Shown: positions 8,901-16,622, counted from the stretch's first letter. The stretch is 64,000 nucleotides of DNA from Calditrichia bacterium (GCA_028284905.1 JANQQU010000068.1:1-64000), one strand, 5' to 3'. Notes: generated by a model from the sequence alone, not told the origin. Numbers and translations are program-made.

Positions 8901-9481
8901 TGGACTTCCGCAGCGGCCGCCTAGACGGTGTCTCTCCGGATAATCGGCACCAGGTCTGGGCAGTGCGCTCGGCAGCAGCACGTCGACCTTTCCAGGGACA
9001 AGAGTTCGCTGTGAAAGCAATGCTGGTGGATAGCAATTATTACGGTAGTGATTATAATCCGGGCGGCAGCGGGATAGACCGTGAAAAATATCACTACGAG
9101 AGACAGGCTGACAGCCAAGTAGTATATGATCGAAAGACTAACCTTTACTGGCAGCGGGAAGGCTCTGACAATGGAATGACTATTTCAAATGCTGCTGAAT
9201 ATATTAACTCTTTGAACAGCGGGAATGGATTCGGTGGCTATAAAGATTGGCGACTGCCCACCCTGGCTGAGGCGATGAGCCTGATGGCACCAGAAAAGAA
9301 TGAGAATGGTCTCCATATCGACGGGATATTTGGCGCGAGGCAACGCTGGATCTGGACCTCCGAACAAGAGCGCGCCTCCCGCGCGTGGACTGTCAATTTC
9401 CTCATCGGTTATTGCGGCAGCAACGTCATCGGTTACAACTTCTATGTGCGCGCTATTCGTTCCGGACAATCATCTCAATAA
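5993..9481 (+). CDS. Transmembrane CHAT protease - nSTAND ATPase receptor with two C-terminal DUF1566 domains
   Basis: 1162 residues. Domains in order: a CHAT caspase-like peptidase (about 1-215) with catalytic His83 in FHYGGHAG and Cys124/125 in INGCCSQ; an nSTAND1-type NTPase opening with FVGLNRFTREQAGIFFGR, P-loop GQSGVGKSS (292-300) and Walker B FLLILDQAEEA near 367-377; two tandem winged-helix-like repeats beginning VDSG-M/L-VLDLL (about 553 and 656), each ending CQ-N/K-LYLL; one membrane helix (about 802-824); then two DUF1566/Lcl domains with DWRLPSWEEAMSLM (about 918) and DWRLPTLAEAMSLM (about 1083). STAND-CHAT proteins are signal-activated proteases of bacterial immunity and cell-death systems. 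Here the sensor would be outside the membrane. An AGAGG sequence 9 bases before the ATG supports the start. Hairpin arrays flank the gene. No partner gene is adjacent. Confidence 0.85.
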   Translation: MSANNNHSPIPVIFLAFANDQVDTTKYLRKLPKELAGIRKELNAARQAGVCEVIERANVTIDDIFDVFQEYRERIAIFHYGGHAGSYHLLLEAHSGKHAKVHSEGLVSFLSKQHGLQLTFINGCCSQLQAEALVNAGIPAVIGTSENIRDDVAQDLAVRFYKGLATKEGLTLENAWVEACDLIFTKKGNDGIRAGGVWHPSESTDRLPWDIYYNPDAAESVRKWSLGQAANNPYWGMPPLPKKYYEELPGAPFVGLNRFTREQAGIFFGRGGQIRELYNRLKNPKHIILFCGQSGVGKSSLLFAGLAPRIEGEFTVQYARRLAGKGLAATLRQALQDALTAYKAEGKKNKSLLEQWQAIEKQLEKPFLLILDQAEEAYTNPLGNKKDGEAEWQLFLNELSTLFPSSGRLLEGKLILSFRKEYYPEISAMFSKQRLGFTSMFLPPMDRAGIIEAVEGVTQKSELREKYRLQIEPPADGNSLAEKVAEDLGSNPERSVAPLLQILLTNLWQQVAEDPEQRIFTFAAYRELEARGLGMQEFLEKQLGKLRTWRRAVVDSGMVLDLLHFHCTELSTAGTRSREEIRQKYGDSKEISELIEKCQNLYLLRSAGKDKPVSLAHDVLAPVVKLRYDKLQSKPEKLVAFFDEQLTALHEQQPAEVDSGLVLDLLQFFCEDATGQQRHSRAEIDSIFGRKSLIDSILARCQKLYLLASYKTGNKTEYFLANTLLQPVILRKYTDSEKPGQRFTRLLEERLRSSRVEENNLYLTFRELRLLKPGKAGRRLLNDVENHLVNNSRARRKRISGIGFISTAILLFVAFFGIQYQLDMDTYREARSEIAPVLVERNYYAKDLYDNGNGFSNSFITYRDSSALTDPTLLPADSTVIYDVASYLYWSLTPSTETMNYAKANDYITQLNSDSVGGYGDWRLPSWEEAMSLMQRDTTAAGLHINSTFSAAPAQIWTGSEITGRHTWRVDFRSGRLDGVSPDNRHQVWAVRSAAARRPFQGQEFAVKAMLVDSNYYGSDYNPGGSGIDREKYHYERQADSQVVYDRKTNLYWQREGSDNGMTISNAAEYINSLNSGNGFGGYKDWRLPTLAEAMSLMAPEKNENGLHIDGIFGARQRWIWTSEQERASRAWTVNFLIGYCGSNVIGYNFYVRAIRSGQSSQ
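9389..9445 (+). other. Run of 19 pyrimidine-ending codons at the receptor C-terminus (DGR variable-region-like)
   Basis: From ACT 9389 to TAT 9445 every codon ends in C or T. From 9395 on, the residues encoded are N, F, L, I, G, Y, C, S and V, all obtainable by substituting adenines in AAY codons. The preceding DUF1566 copy of the same protein does not show this: its matching stretch uses CGG, GTG, CTA, CCG and CAG. The position, between a V-N-F-type strand and the final YVRAIR, matches where diversity-generating retroelements write their variable regions in DUF1566 proteins. No template repeat or reverse transcriptase is in the window, so this is a suggestion only. Confidence 0.4.
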
Positions 9482-9555
9482 TTTGATCATTTGACCCTTT
9501 GCATCTTTTTTGATGACCAATGTTACGCAATTACCGTGTGCTCAAGATAAATGCT

Positions 9556-9722
9556 AAGGCGTCGCCCTTTCCGGGCTCATTTTTACTGAATGTCGATTTT
9601 CCCGATGCTGCGTGCAGCGGGGTAAACGTATGTTAACGGTCCTGCGGACCTTAATAAAACAATCAAACCAACCGGCCCGTTAGGGCCGCCCAAAATAGCC
9701 CGGGATGCGAATCTCGGGCGGA
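9556..9722. repeat. Array of five short stacked hairpins (REP-like) downstream of the CHAT-STAND gene
   Basis: In order: GCCC-TTTCC-GGGC near 9564, GCTGC-GT-GCAGC near 9607, GGTCC-TGC-GGACC near 9638, GGCCC-GTTA-GGGCC near 9674, and CCCGGGAT-GCGA-ATCTCGGG near 9699 (one G-T pair). Each is a tight palindrome separated by AT-rich linkers. The style matches the interior of the element at 5594-5783. The remainder of the 451-base gap 9482-9932 shows no gene. Confidence 0.6.
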
Positions 9723-9932
9723 TAAATGGTGCATAGAAAGCATCGGTCTTCCAGGAAAAATTCCCCCCAGAAATTAATTAATGTTACCTTCCCACAAAAA
9801 AGCAGTTTATTTTTATAATATGTTTCGTAGATGCAATAATATGCCGATTATATGAGATGGCAGCAATGAGTCGAAAAAGCATCTGCAATGGTCAATTCTC
9901 CATTTTTTTAACCCAGATTCCGAGAGGTTTTA

Positions 9933-12857
9933 ATGACGCAGCATCCCGCATTTGATCTGATTCAGGAAGCACATGTTTCCGAAGTAAATTCCCAGGCTTA
10001 TTACTATCACCACAAAAAGACCGGGGCGAAGATTCTCTCCCTGGCGAATGATGATGAAAATAAAGTTTTTGGCATTACCTTTCGCACCCCGCCGGAAGAT
10101 TCCACCGGCATTGCCCACATTATGGAGCATTCCGTGCTCTGCGGCTCCCGGAAATATCCGGTAAAAGAGCCGTTCGTGGAACTGCTGAAAAGCTCGCTCT
10201 ATACCTTTTTGAACGCTTTTACCTATCCGGATAAAACCTGTTACCCGGTGGCCAGCACCAATTTGCAGGATTTTTACAATCTGGTCGACGTGTATCTCGA
10301 TGCGGTGCTTCATCCGCGTATCACCCCGGAAATTCTTCAGCAGGAAGGCTGGCATTATGAACTGGAAAACGCCGATGATCCGATCATCTATAAAGGCGTG
10401 GTTTTTAACGAAATGAAGGGGGCAAATGCCTCGCCATATCGGGCGATTTCCCGGGCATCCACTTCGTCCATTTTTCCCGACAATACCTATCGGGTCGATT
10501 CCGGGGGAGATCCGGCAAATATTCCCGATTTAACCTACGAGCAGTTCAAGACTTTTCACGAGACTTATTATCATCCCTCAAACGCTTACATCTATTTTTA
10601 TGGGGATGACAATCCTGCCCGTCGTCTGGAGTTAATCGACGAATATCTACAGGAATTCGATGAAAAACCGGTCGATTCCCGGGTTGCGTTACAAGCGCGT
10701 TTTGATGAGCATCGCCGCGTGAACACCCGCTATTACTCCGGGGACAATGAGGGAGGCGGCAATAAGGGCGTTGTAACCATTAACTGGCTGATCGGCGATA
10801 CGCTTAACCGGACGGAGCGTTTACGCCTGCGCCTGCTCGATCAGGTGCTGCTGGGAAATCCCGCCGCACCGCTCTGGAAAGCTTTGATTGACAGTGGGCT
10901 GGGGGAAGATTTGTCCGCCACCGGATTGGCTATGAGCCTGCGGCAGTTGGCTTTTTCTACAGGACTGATGGGCATTGATCCCGCCGATGCTGATAAAGTT
11001 GAAAAAGTGGTTTTTGATACCTTGGAAGCTTTGGTGAAGAATGGCATTCCCGCTGATACGCTGGAAGCAGCAATCAACACCATCGAATTTCGCCTGCGGG
11101 AGAACAACACCGGATCCTATCCCCGTGGTCTGGCATTGATGCTCCGGGCGCTTTCCACCTGGCTGCATGACAGTGATCCCATCGAGCCATTAGGATTCGA
11201 AAATGCCTTGAAAACCATCAAGGAAGATCTTGCCGGAAACAAACAATTGCTGGAAGAGATGATCAAAACGCATCTCCTTTCCAACATGCATCGCACAACT
11301 GTCGTCCTGACCCCGGATGCTGCTATCGCCGAAGAAAAAGAAGCGGCAGAAAAAGCGCGCCTGGAAAAAATACAGTCAGGAATGACCCCGGCGGATTTAC
11401 AGCAAATTATCAGCGATACCCAAACATTGAAAGATGCCCAAAAGCAGCCGGATGCTCCGGAAGATCTCGCAAAAATTCCTCGCCTGACCCTGGACGATTT
11501 GGAGAAGAAACATAAGCCGCTGCCATTGGAAGTATTTCGGCATGGGGAAACGGAAATTCTCTACCATGATTTGTTTACCAGTGGTGTGCTCTACCTCGAC
11601 ATCGGTTTTAACCTGAAAAACGTGCCGCAGCGTCTGCTCCCTTACCTGCGCCTCTTTGGCAGGGCAATGTTGGAGATGGGTACCCGGGAAGAGAATTTTG
11701 TCTCTCTCTCGGAAAGAATTGGCAAGCATACCGGAGGCATCTCGCAGTCTGCGGTTACTTCTTTAACCCGGGATGGCCAGGACATCAATGCCTGGCTCTT
11801 CTTCTGGGGAAAATCGATGGTCGGGCAAACTGGAAAACTGTTGGCATTGTTCCGCGATATTTTCCTGCTGCCCAACTTGACTGATCAGGAACGATTTCGC
11901 CAGCTGGTGCTGGATGCAAAATCCAGTAAGGAAAACAGTCTGGGCGCGGCCGGCCATGCCCTGGTGCAATCCCGACTGAAAGCCAGTTTTTCCCCAAGTG
12001 GTTGGTTGGGAGAGCTAACCGGTGGGGTAAACTATCTGAAGTTTCTCCGGAAACTGAGCGAGAAGGTCGATAGCGATTGGGCGTCAGTGCAAGCGGATCT
12101 GGAAGATTTTTATGAGACGCTCTTTCATCGCGGAGGCATGATTTGCAATGTAACTCTGGACGAGGAAAACTGGCGGGTCGTGAAGCCGCAGCTGGAGGAA
12201 TTTCTTGAGGAAATGCCCCGGAAAAATATCGAGCTGCAAACCTGGAAACCGAAGCTGCGTAATGGGTTTGAAGGCTTAGCGGTGCCGGCGAGAATCAATT
12301 ATGTCGGTAAGGCAGCCAATATTTATGACAGTGGTTATCAGTATCACGGCTCGATCGCGGTTATCCAGAAATTCCTGCGCACCAACTGGTTGTGGAATCG
12401 GGTTCGTGTGCAGGGAGGCGCTTACGGGGCATTCTGTAATTTTAGCAAGCGTTCCGGTATCTTTAGCTATGTTTCTTACCGCGACCCCAATTTATTCGAT
12501 ACTTTAAAGAATTATGATGCTGCCGGAGAATATTTACGGAAAGCTGCCCCGGAAGGTGAGGAAATGGTCAAGAGCATCATTGGCGCGATCGGCGATGTCA
12601 GCCCTTATCAATTGCCGGACGAAAAGGGATATACCTCGATGGTCCGGTATCTCTTCGATGAGCGCGATGAAGAAATACAGCAGCTGCGAGACGAAATTCT
12701 CAACACTCGCGCCGAGCATTTCCGGGAGTTTGCCGATATGCTCGATCACGTCCGCGACAATGGCCTGGTAATCGTCGCCGGCAGTGAAGAAGCGCTCCGC
12801 AAAGCGAACGAAACTCAGGGCGATGCAGAGTGGTTAAAGATTAAGAATCTGATGTGA
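9933..12857 (+). CDS. M16C zinc metallopeptidase (presequence protease-like, insulinase family)
   Basis: 974 residues, the usual length for the PreP/M16C subfamily, in which one chain forms both halves of the peptidase chamber. The inverted zinc motif HxxEH is H62-I-M-E65-H66 in GIAHIMEHSVLCGS, and the distal zinc ligand is the Glu of GVVFNEMKGA (about 155). The C-terminal half holds the R/Y-type substrate residues typical of M16 (RVQGGAYGAFC). Family members degrade peptides, including cleaved targeting peptides in organelles. No signal peptide is visible, so a cytosolic peptide-clearing role is likely. GAGAGG lies 8 bases before the ATG. The 3' end and its hairpin are duplicated just downstream. 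Confidence 0.9.
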   Translation: MTQHPAFDLIQEAHVSEVNSQAYYYHHKKTGAKILSLANDDENKVFGITFRTPPEDSTGIAHIMEHSVLCGSRKYPVKEPFVELLKSSLYTFLNAFTYPDKTCYPVASTNLQDFYNLVDVYLDAVLHPRITPEILQQEGWHYELENADDPIIYKGVVFNEMKGANASPYRAISRASTSSIFPDNTYRVDSGGDPANIPDLTYEQFKTFHETYYHPSNAYIYFYGDDNPARRLELIDEYLQEFDEKPVDSRVALQARFDEHRRVNTRYYSGDNEGGGNKGVVTINWLIGDTLNRTERLRLRLLDQVLLGNPAAPLWKALIDSGLGEDLSATGLAMSLRQLAFSTGLMGIDPADADKVEKVVFDTLEALVKNGIPADTLEAAINTIEFRLRENNTGSYPRGLALMLRALSTWLHDSDPIEPLGFENALKTIKEDLAGNKQLLEEMIKTHLLSNMHRTTVVLTPDAAIAEEKEAAEKARLEKIQSGMTPADLQQIISDTQTLKDAQKQPDAPEDLAKIPRLTLDDLEKKHKPLPLEVFRHGETEILYHDLFTSGVLYLDIGFNLKNVPQRLLPYLRLFGRAMLEMGTREENFVSLSERIGKHTGGISQSAVTSLTRDGQDINAWLFFWGKSMVGQTGKLLALFRDIFLLPNLTDQERFRQLVLDAKSSKENSLGAAGHALVQSRLKASFSPSGWLGELTGGVNYLKFLRKLSEKVDSDWASVQADLEDFYETLFHRGGMICNVTLDEENWRVVKPQLEEFLEEMPRKNIELQTWKPKLRNGFEGLAVPARINYVGKAANIYDSGYQYHGSIAVIQKFLRTNWLWNRVRVQGGAYGAFCNFSKRSGIFSYVSYRDPNLFDTLKNYDAAGEYLRKAAPEGEEMVKSIIGAIGDVSPYQLPDEKGYTSMVRYLFDERDEEIQQLRDEILNTRAEHFREFADMLDHVRDNGLVIVAGSEEALRKANETQGDAEWLKIKNLM

Positions 12858-13045
12858 AGATAAGGCTTTAGGCTGTTTAGACCTAAGGCCTTAGGCCTAA
12901 AGCCTGTATTGGCTACAATCTGGCAGTGAAGAAGCGCTCCGCAAAGCGAACGAAACTCAGGGCGATGCAGAGTGGTTAAGATTAAGAATTTAATGTGAAA
13001 ATAAGGCTTTAGGCAGTTAGACCTAAGGCCTTAGGCCTAAAGCCT
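12780..13045. repeat. Tandem duplication of the M16C gene 3' tail plus hairpin
   Basis: Bases 12780-12905 (the last 25 codons, stop and hairpin) recur at 12922-13045, offset 142. The second copy is almost identical but has lost one A in the run before ATTAAGAAT, shifting its frame, and has a few substitutions near the old stop. There is no start codon of its own, so it is noncoding. The near identity indicates a recent event. Confidence 0.85.
12863..12905 (+). terminator. Hairpin after the M16C gene, copy 1
   Basis: Arms AGGCTTTAGGC (12863-12873) and GCCTAAAGCCT (12895-12905) pair perfectly. The loop itself contains the palindrome CCTAAGGCCTTAGG. It begins five bases after the stop codon. 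There is no strong T run, so termination efficiency is uncertain. Confidence 0.55.
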
Positions 13046-13095
13046 TTGGCCTGTATTTACTAAAAAATGTTGAAGAAAGAATTAAGAGAAGATAG

Positions 13096-13518
13096 ATGTT
13101 TGGAAAACTTTTAGCTTTATTTATTGGGCTTCCGCTGATCGAACTGATTATTTTGGTGAAATTAGGTGAAGTGTTTGGATTTTGGCCGACGATCGGCTTG
13201 GTTGTTATTACCGGTATTGTTGGTGCCTCTCTGGCGAAAGCACAGGGATTTATGGTGTATAACCGTATTCAGCAGGAATTATCCGTTGGTCGCATTCCTA
13301 CCGATCAATTAGTAGATGGGTTATTAGTGTTGATCGGCGGTGTCGTTCTCTTAACTCCCGGCTTGCTGACAGACGTTTTTGGATTCTGTATGCTGATTCC
13401 CCCGGTGCGAAATTTTGCCAAAGGGATATTGAAGAAGAGATTCTCCGGCATGGTGCAGCGGGGACAGGCCAATGTTGTTTATCGGAACATCGGCACCATA
13501 CCCCCTGATGGTGAATAG
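13096..13518 (+). CDS. fxsA: FxsA family membrane protein
   Basis: 140 residues with the FxsA layout: N-terminal MFGKLLALFIGLPLIELIIL, then GxxxTIGLVVITGIVGASLAKAQG, and a third segment LLVLIGGVVLLTPGLLTDVFGFCMLIPPVR. These give three to four membrane segments and a short basic cytosolic tail. The E. coli protein is a cytoplasmic-membrane protein whose overproduction relieves F-plasmid exclusion of phage T7; its normal function is unknown. AGAGAAGATAG precedes the ATG. The gene follows the duplicated M16C tail and has no evident operon partner. Confidence 0.85.
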   Translation: MFGKLLALFIGLPLIELIILVKLGEVFGFWPTIGLVVITGIVGASLAKAQGFMVYNRIQQELSVGRIPTDQLVDGLLVLIGGVVLLTPGLLTDVFGFCMLIPPVRNFAKGILKKRFSGMVQRGQANVVYRNIGTIPPDGE

Positions 13519-13551
13519 ATTGTAAAAGTGCGCGGTATGCGTTGAAAAAAT

Positions 13552-13659
13552 TAATGTCCAATGTCCAATACTCAATTTAGAATTTCGAAGTATTGGACGG
13601 ATTCGGTACTTACTTCAGCATTGGGCGTTGAAAATTGGATATTGGACATTGAAAAATAA
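13552..13659. repeat. Intergenic phrase-like repeat, family B
   Basis: Built from AATGTCCAATGTCCAATACTCAA at the left and its loose complement ATTGGATATTGGACATTG at the right, so the stretch can fold on itself. The same words appear at 16751-16787 and 30124-30160. Confidence 0.5.
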
Positions 13660-13667
13660 TTCTGCTT

Positions 13668-14357
13668 ATGAGTGAAATCCTACAAACCGTCTGGCGTATC
13701 CTGACTTTCCGGTTTACCCGCGAAGATATCGACCGTCTGGATAATCGCTATCTTACTTTTGGCGTTATCGCTACCTGGATTGTCGGGATGGGGCGTTATT
13801 GGGATAATACCCGGGCGGAGTTTTTGCAGCATCTCGGGGTGGGGTCGGTTGTTTACATTTTTATTCTGGCGCTGTATCTGTTTTTGATCCTCTGGCCGTT
13901 GCGCCCGCAAAACTGGTCGTATAAAAATTTACTCATCTTTATTTCCTTGACAGCACCGCCAGCCATTCTTTATGCAATCCCTATCGAAATGTTTATGCCT
14001 TTAGCGCTGGCACAATCGGTTAATGCAATATTTCTGGGAATTGTTGCCGTGTGGCGGGTCGCTTTGCTGGGGCGTTATCTTTATGTCTATTGTGAAATGC
14101 GCGGGCTGGGGATTCTCGTCGCTTTGCTGTTTCCACTAACCGGACTTGTTTCCGCATTGGCCGCGCTAAACCTGGAACATGCGGTTTTCCAGGTCATGGC
14201 CGGGATAAATGATAATCCTGAATCTTCCGCTGATGTCGCCTACCAGGTATTGTTCGTAATTACCTTAATCTCCTGGCTGCTCTTTCCCATCTTAGCGTTC
14301 CTGTATGTCGTGGAAATTGCTCGCCAGCGTGATAAGAGAAAAACTTTGCCTTCCTGA
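13668..14357 (+). CDS. Uncharacterised polytopic membrane protein
   Basis: 229 residues; family not recognised. An amphipathic N-terminus (ILQTVWRILTFRFTREDIDRL) leads into about six hydrophobic segments near 28-40, 60-80, 90-110, 113-135, 145-165 and 195-220, ending in a basic tail (RQRDKRKTLPS). No transport or catalytic motif is visible. The pattern vaguely recalls Yip1-domain proteins but is not convincing. The ATG has no clear ribosome-binding site. Neighbours give no functional hint. Confidence 0.6.
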   Translation: MSEILQTVWRILTFRFTREDIDRLDNRYLTFGVIATWIVGMGRYWDNTRAEFLQHLGVGSVVYIFILALYLFLILWPLRPQNWSYKNLLIFISLTAPPAILYAIPIEMFMPLALAQSVNAIFLGIVAVWRVALLGRYLYVYCEMRGLGILVALLFPLTGLVSALAALNLEHAVFQVMAGINDNPESSADVAYQVLFVITLISWLLFPILAFLYVVEIARQRDKRKTLPS

Positions 14358-14369
14358 TGAATGTTTTTT

Positions 14370-14523
14370 TGCCACGGATGCACACTGATTCTCACGGATA
14401 GAAAAATTATATGTTCAATATCCATTCATCCTAAGCTTGTCGAAGTGTGAATAGATATTTCAAAATATAGAGTGTATTGGTAATTTTAATCCGTGTGTAT
14501 CGGTGTTTATCCGTGGCAAAAAT
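14370..14523. repeat. Intergenic phrase-like repeats, families C and F
   Basis: The spacer 14358-14533 is filled by TTGCCACGGATGCACACTGATTC-like text (14370-14401), a CATTCATCCTAAGCTTGTCGAAGTG word (about 14425-14450, related to the repeats at 44264-44508) and AATCCGTGTGTATCGGTGTTTATCCGTGGC-like text (14490-14519), inverted relative to the first. A related stretch occurs at 21596-21688. No gene is present. Confidence 0.5.
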
Positions 14524-14533
14524 TAAAAAACCA

Positions 14534-15112
14534 TCACCGATAAAAATCGATCCAGGAAATTTTCAGACTATCGGCGTTCTGATGAAGTGCTGTCGGAATA
14601 AGCAGGGAAAAGTATCCGCTTTTCAGGGGAATGATTGGTCCATCCTTTCCCGAACCTTCAACTTTTAAGGGCAAATAATTTGGGTGATCTGCTGGTAATT
14701 CTTTTGGCGAATTATTCTTGATGCTCATAAATGTACGGGGAATTTGCAAGCTACCGGCGGTGCTGCTGTAAGCGGTCTGCAGGCTCTTTTCGCCATCGGA
14801 TATCGTTAGTTGTTCCAACCCTTTTGTATGCAACACTATTTGAATGCGTTGTGAATTGCCGGAACTGTCAAAATGTAATATTGCGCTGCCAATACCGCTG
14901 GCACTATGGATTCCAACTCGATAAATATTCTGGGACGATGAACAATTTGCGCTATCTGCAGCCTTGCCTAAAGTAATTGTGAAAGGGCAGCTTTCCTGCT
15001 TTTGTTTGTTCTTCATTCCACAACTATTGAAAAAAAGCGCCAGAAAAACGCCACAAGTTAAACGCAATAAAAATTTGTATTTAACGAAGCAGAACCATCC
15101 TTTTCGCCTCAT
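14534..15112 (-). CDS. Putative lipoprotein of unknown function
   Basis: 192 residues. The N-terminus is a lipoprotein signal: basic MRRKGWFCFVKYK, a hydrophobic stretch and a lipobox-like LFFNSC with the acylated Cys at about residue 30. The mature part is small, polar and probably beta-rich, with no motif recognised. The start overlaps the end of the upstream T9SS gene by 32 bases in another frame, which suggests translational coupling and co-expression. It could be a surface or periplasmic partner of that exported propeller protein, but this is inference from position only. Confidence 0.65.
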   Translation of the reverse strand: MRRKGWFCFVKYKFLLRLTCGVFLALFFNSCGMKNKQKQESCPFTITLGKAADSANCSSSQNIYRVGIHSASGIGSAILHFDSSGNSQRIQIVLHTKGLEQLTISDGEKSLQTAYSSTAGSLQIPRTFMSIKNNSPKELPADHPNYLPLKVEGSGKDGPIIPLKSGYFSLLIPTALHQNADSLKISWIDFYR

Positions 15113-16622
15113 AAAAATCTCCGCTCTTCAATCGATAGATGTAAATACCGCTGGACACTTTCTTACCACTATCATCCGTACCATTCCAAACCACAGAATA
15201 TTCTCCAGCCGGCCTGTTTTCATTAATCAAGGTTGCTACCAACCGCCCACTAACATCATATATTTTCAAATCAACCATTCCAAAATCGGAAATCCGAAAT
15301 CCGATATGCGTCGTTGGATTAAAAGGGTTCGGATAATTTTGCTCAAGGAGGAAAGTGCCCGGTTCAATTAGCTGCTCATCAATAGCAGTTAATTGAGAGA
15401 CCAAATTAATTTTCAGCAAATAGGCATCAAAATCATCGGTGGCGTTGAAGGATTTACTTTTGCCGGTCAGATACATCAGGTCGCCCTGAATTTCAATATC
15501 CAGGGTTTGATCCTCTGCACTGTGGCCCCAGGTTTTTGCATTCAGTAAATTACCATCTGGTGAATACTTCAGTACAATAACGTCTACTTCCCCGGCACCA
15601 AAACTATCAGTGTTGCCACCGATATAAATATTACCATCATCACCGACAGCAATAGCCCGGGCAGTTTCCGTTGCGGCGCCTCCCCAATTCCGTAACCAGA
15701 TCTGATTAAGGTTTTTGTCATATTTAGCGATAAAAATATTGTTGTCGTTATTCGCTACGGTGGTGATGCCGGTGAGATAGAGATATTCACCATCGGAAGC
15801 CATCCCCAGGGCATTTTCAAAATTGCACCAGCTGTCGTCCCGCCCAAAGGTCGTATGAGAGATATAGCTGCCATCTGCCTTGGAAAATTTTGCCAGCAAT
15901 GCCTGTCCATCAAGATCCGGTAGCAGGCAGGGACCTCCAATTTCCGAACCACCGTACAAACCGGCAACATAGATGATCGAATCATCAATGACGATATGGC
16001 CATCCTGATGCTCGCGCATCTCTGTGCCCCAGGTGTTGCTCCAGAGAACCTCGCCGTTAAGGTCCATTTTGAGTAGTGCGATATCCATGCCGGTAGTGTC
16101 GCCCCTTGTCCAGCCGGTGACATAAATGCCGTCATCTTCAATCACCAGACCATCGACTTCTTCGTAGCCGAAACCCTGGTCCCAGGTCGTGCTCCAAAGC
16201 GTGTCCCCAGTTAGCGGATCGACCGCCAGAATTAGCATATCACAAAAGGGAAGATTGGGATCCAGCGTGAATTCGAAACAATCTCTGCCACCGAGATAGA
16301 CAACATTCTCGGTCTGGGTTACAATATAGGTTTGTTGGGCATGTAAATCTCCGTAAAGAGTTGGGCTACCCCATATTTCATTACTGTCTGCATCTATTTT
16401 ATACAGCAATACATCCAAACCTTGAAATATACCCGGTTGGGTGAGATTCGGTGCCCAATAGATGTTGCCGGCATCATCAGTATCAATCCCCCAGGCTTCG
16501 CCGTCGCCGCCATTTACCGGGCTGCTGCGGACGATCAGCCATTCCGGAGTCAGCGCCTCTTGTGCAGATAACGAAACCGTTAAAATTATCCAAAGATGTA
16601 TTAAGCGAAATAATGCTGGCAT
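15081..16622 (-). CDS. T9SS-exported SBBP-type beta-propeller protein
   Basis: 513 residues. The start at 16622 is chosen because AAAGGAGG lies just upstream and the protein then begins with a proper signal peptide (MPALFRLIHLWIILTVSLSAQ). The body is a chain of propeller repeats such as DDGNIYIGGNTDSFGAGEVDV, with alternating D-x-x-G-x-x-Y-x-x-G patterns. The last 90 residues are a type IX secretion sorting domain: QNYPNPFNPTT, then LKIYDVSGRLVATL, WNGTDDSGKKVSSGIYIYRL and a final AKRMVLLR. Such proteins are secreted or surface-attached. The gene overlaps the downstream lipoprotein gene. Function beyond surface binding is unknown. Confidence 0.85.
   Translation of the reverse strand: MPALFRLIHLWIILTVSLSAQEALTPEWLIVRSSPVNGGDGEAWGIDTDDAGNIYWAPNLTQPGIFQGLDVLLYKIDADSNEIWGSPTLYGDLHAQQTYIVTQTENVVYLGGRDCFEFTLDPNLPFCDMLILAVDPLTGDTLWSTTWDQGFGYEEVDGLVIEDDGIYVTGWTRGDTTGMDIALLKMDLNGEVLWSNTWGTEMREHQDGHIVIDDSIIYVAGLYGGSEIGGPCLLPDLDGQALLAKFSKADGSYISHTTFGRDDSWCNFENALGMASDGEYLYLTGITTVANNDNNIFIAKYDKNLNQIWLRNWGGAATETARAIAVGDDGNIYIGGNTDSFGAGEVDVIVLKYSPDGNLLNAKTWGHSAEDQTLDIEIQGDLMYLTGKSKSFNATDDFDAYLLKINLVSQLTAIDEQLIEPGTFLLEQNYPNPFNPTTHIGFRISDFGMVDLKIYDVSGRLVATLINENRPAGEYSVVWNGTDDSGKKVSSGIYIYRLKSGDFYEAKRMVLLR

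Noticed and set aside
9482-9932. DGR template repeat or reverse transcriptase downstream of the receptor gene
   Set aside because: No stretch matches the variable-region flanks and no frame of reverse-transcriptase size exists there or elsewhere in the window.
12780-13045. Possible CRISPR-like array
   Set aside because: Only two copies, the repeat is the end of a coding gene plus its hairpin, and there are no spacers or cas genes.
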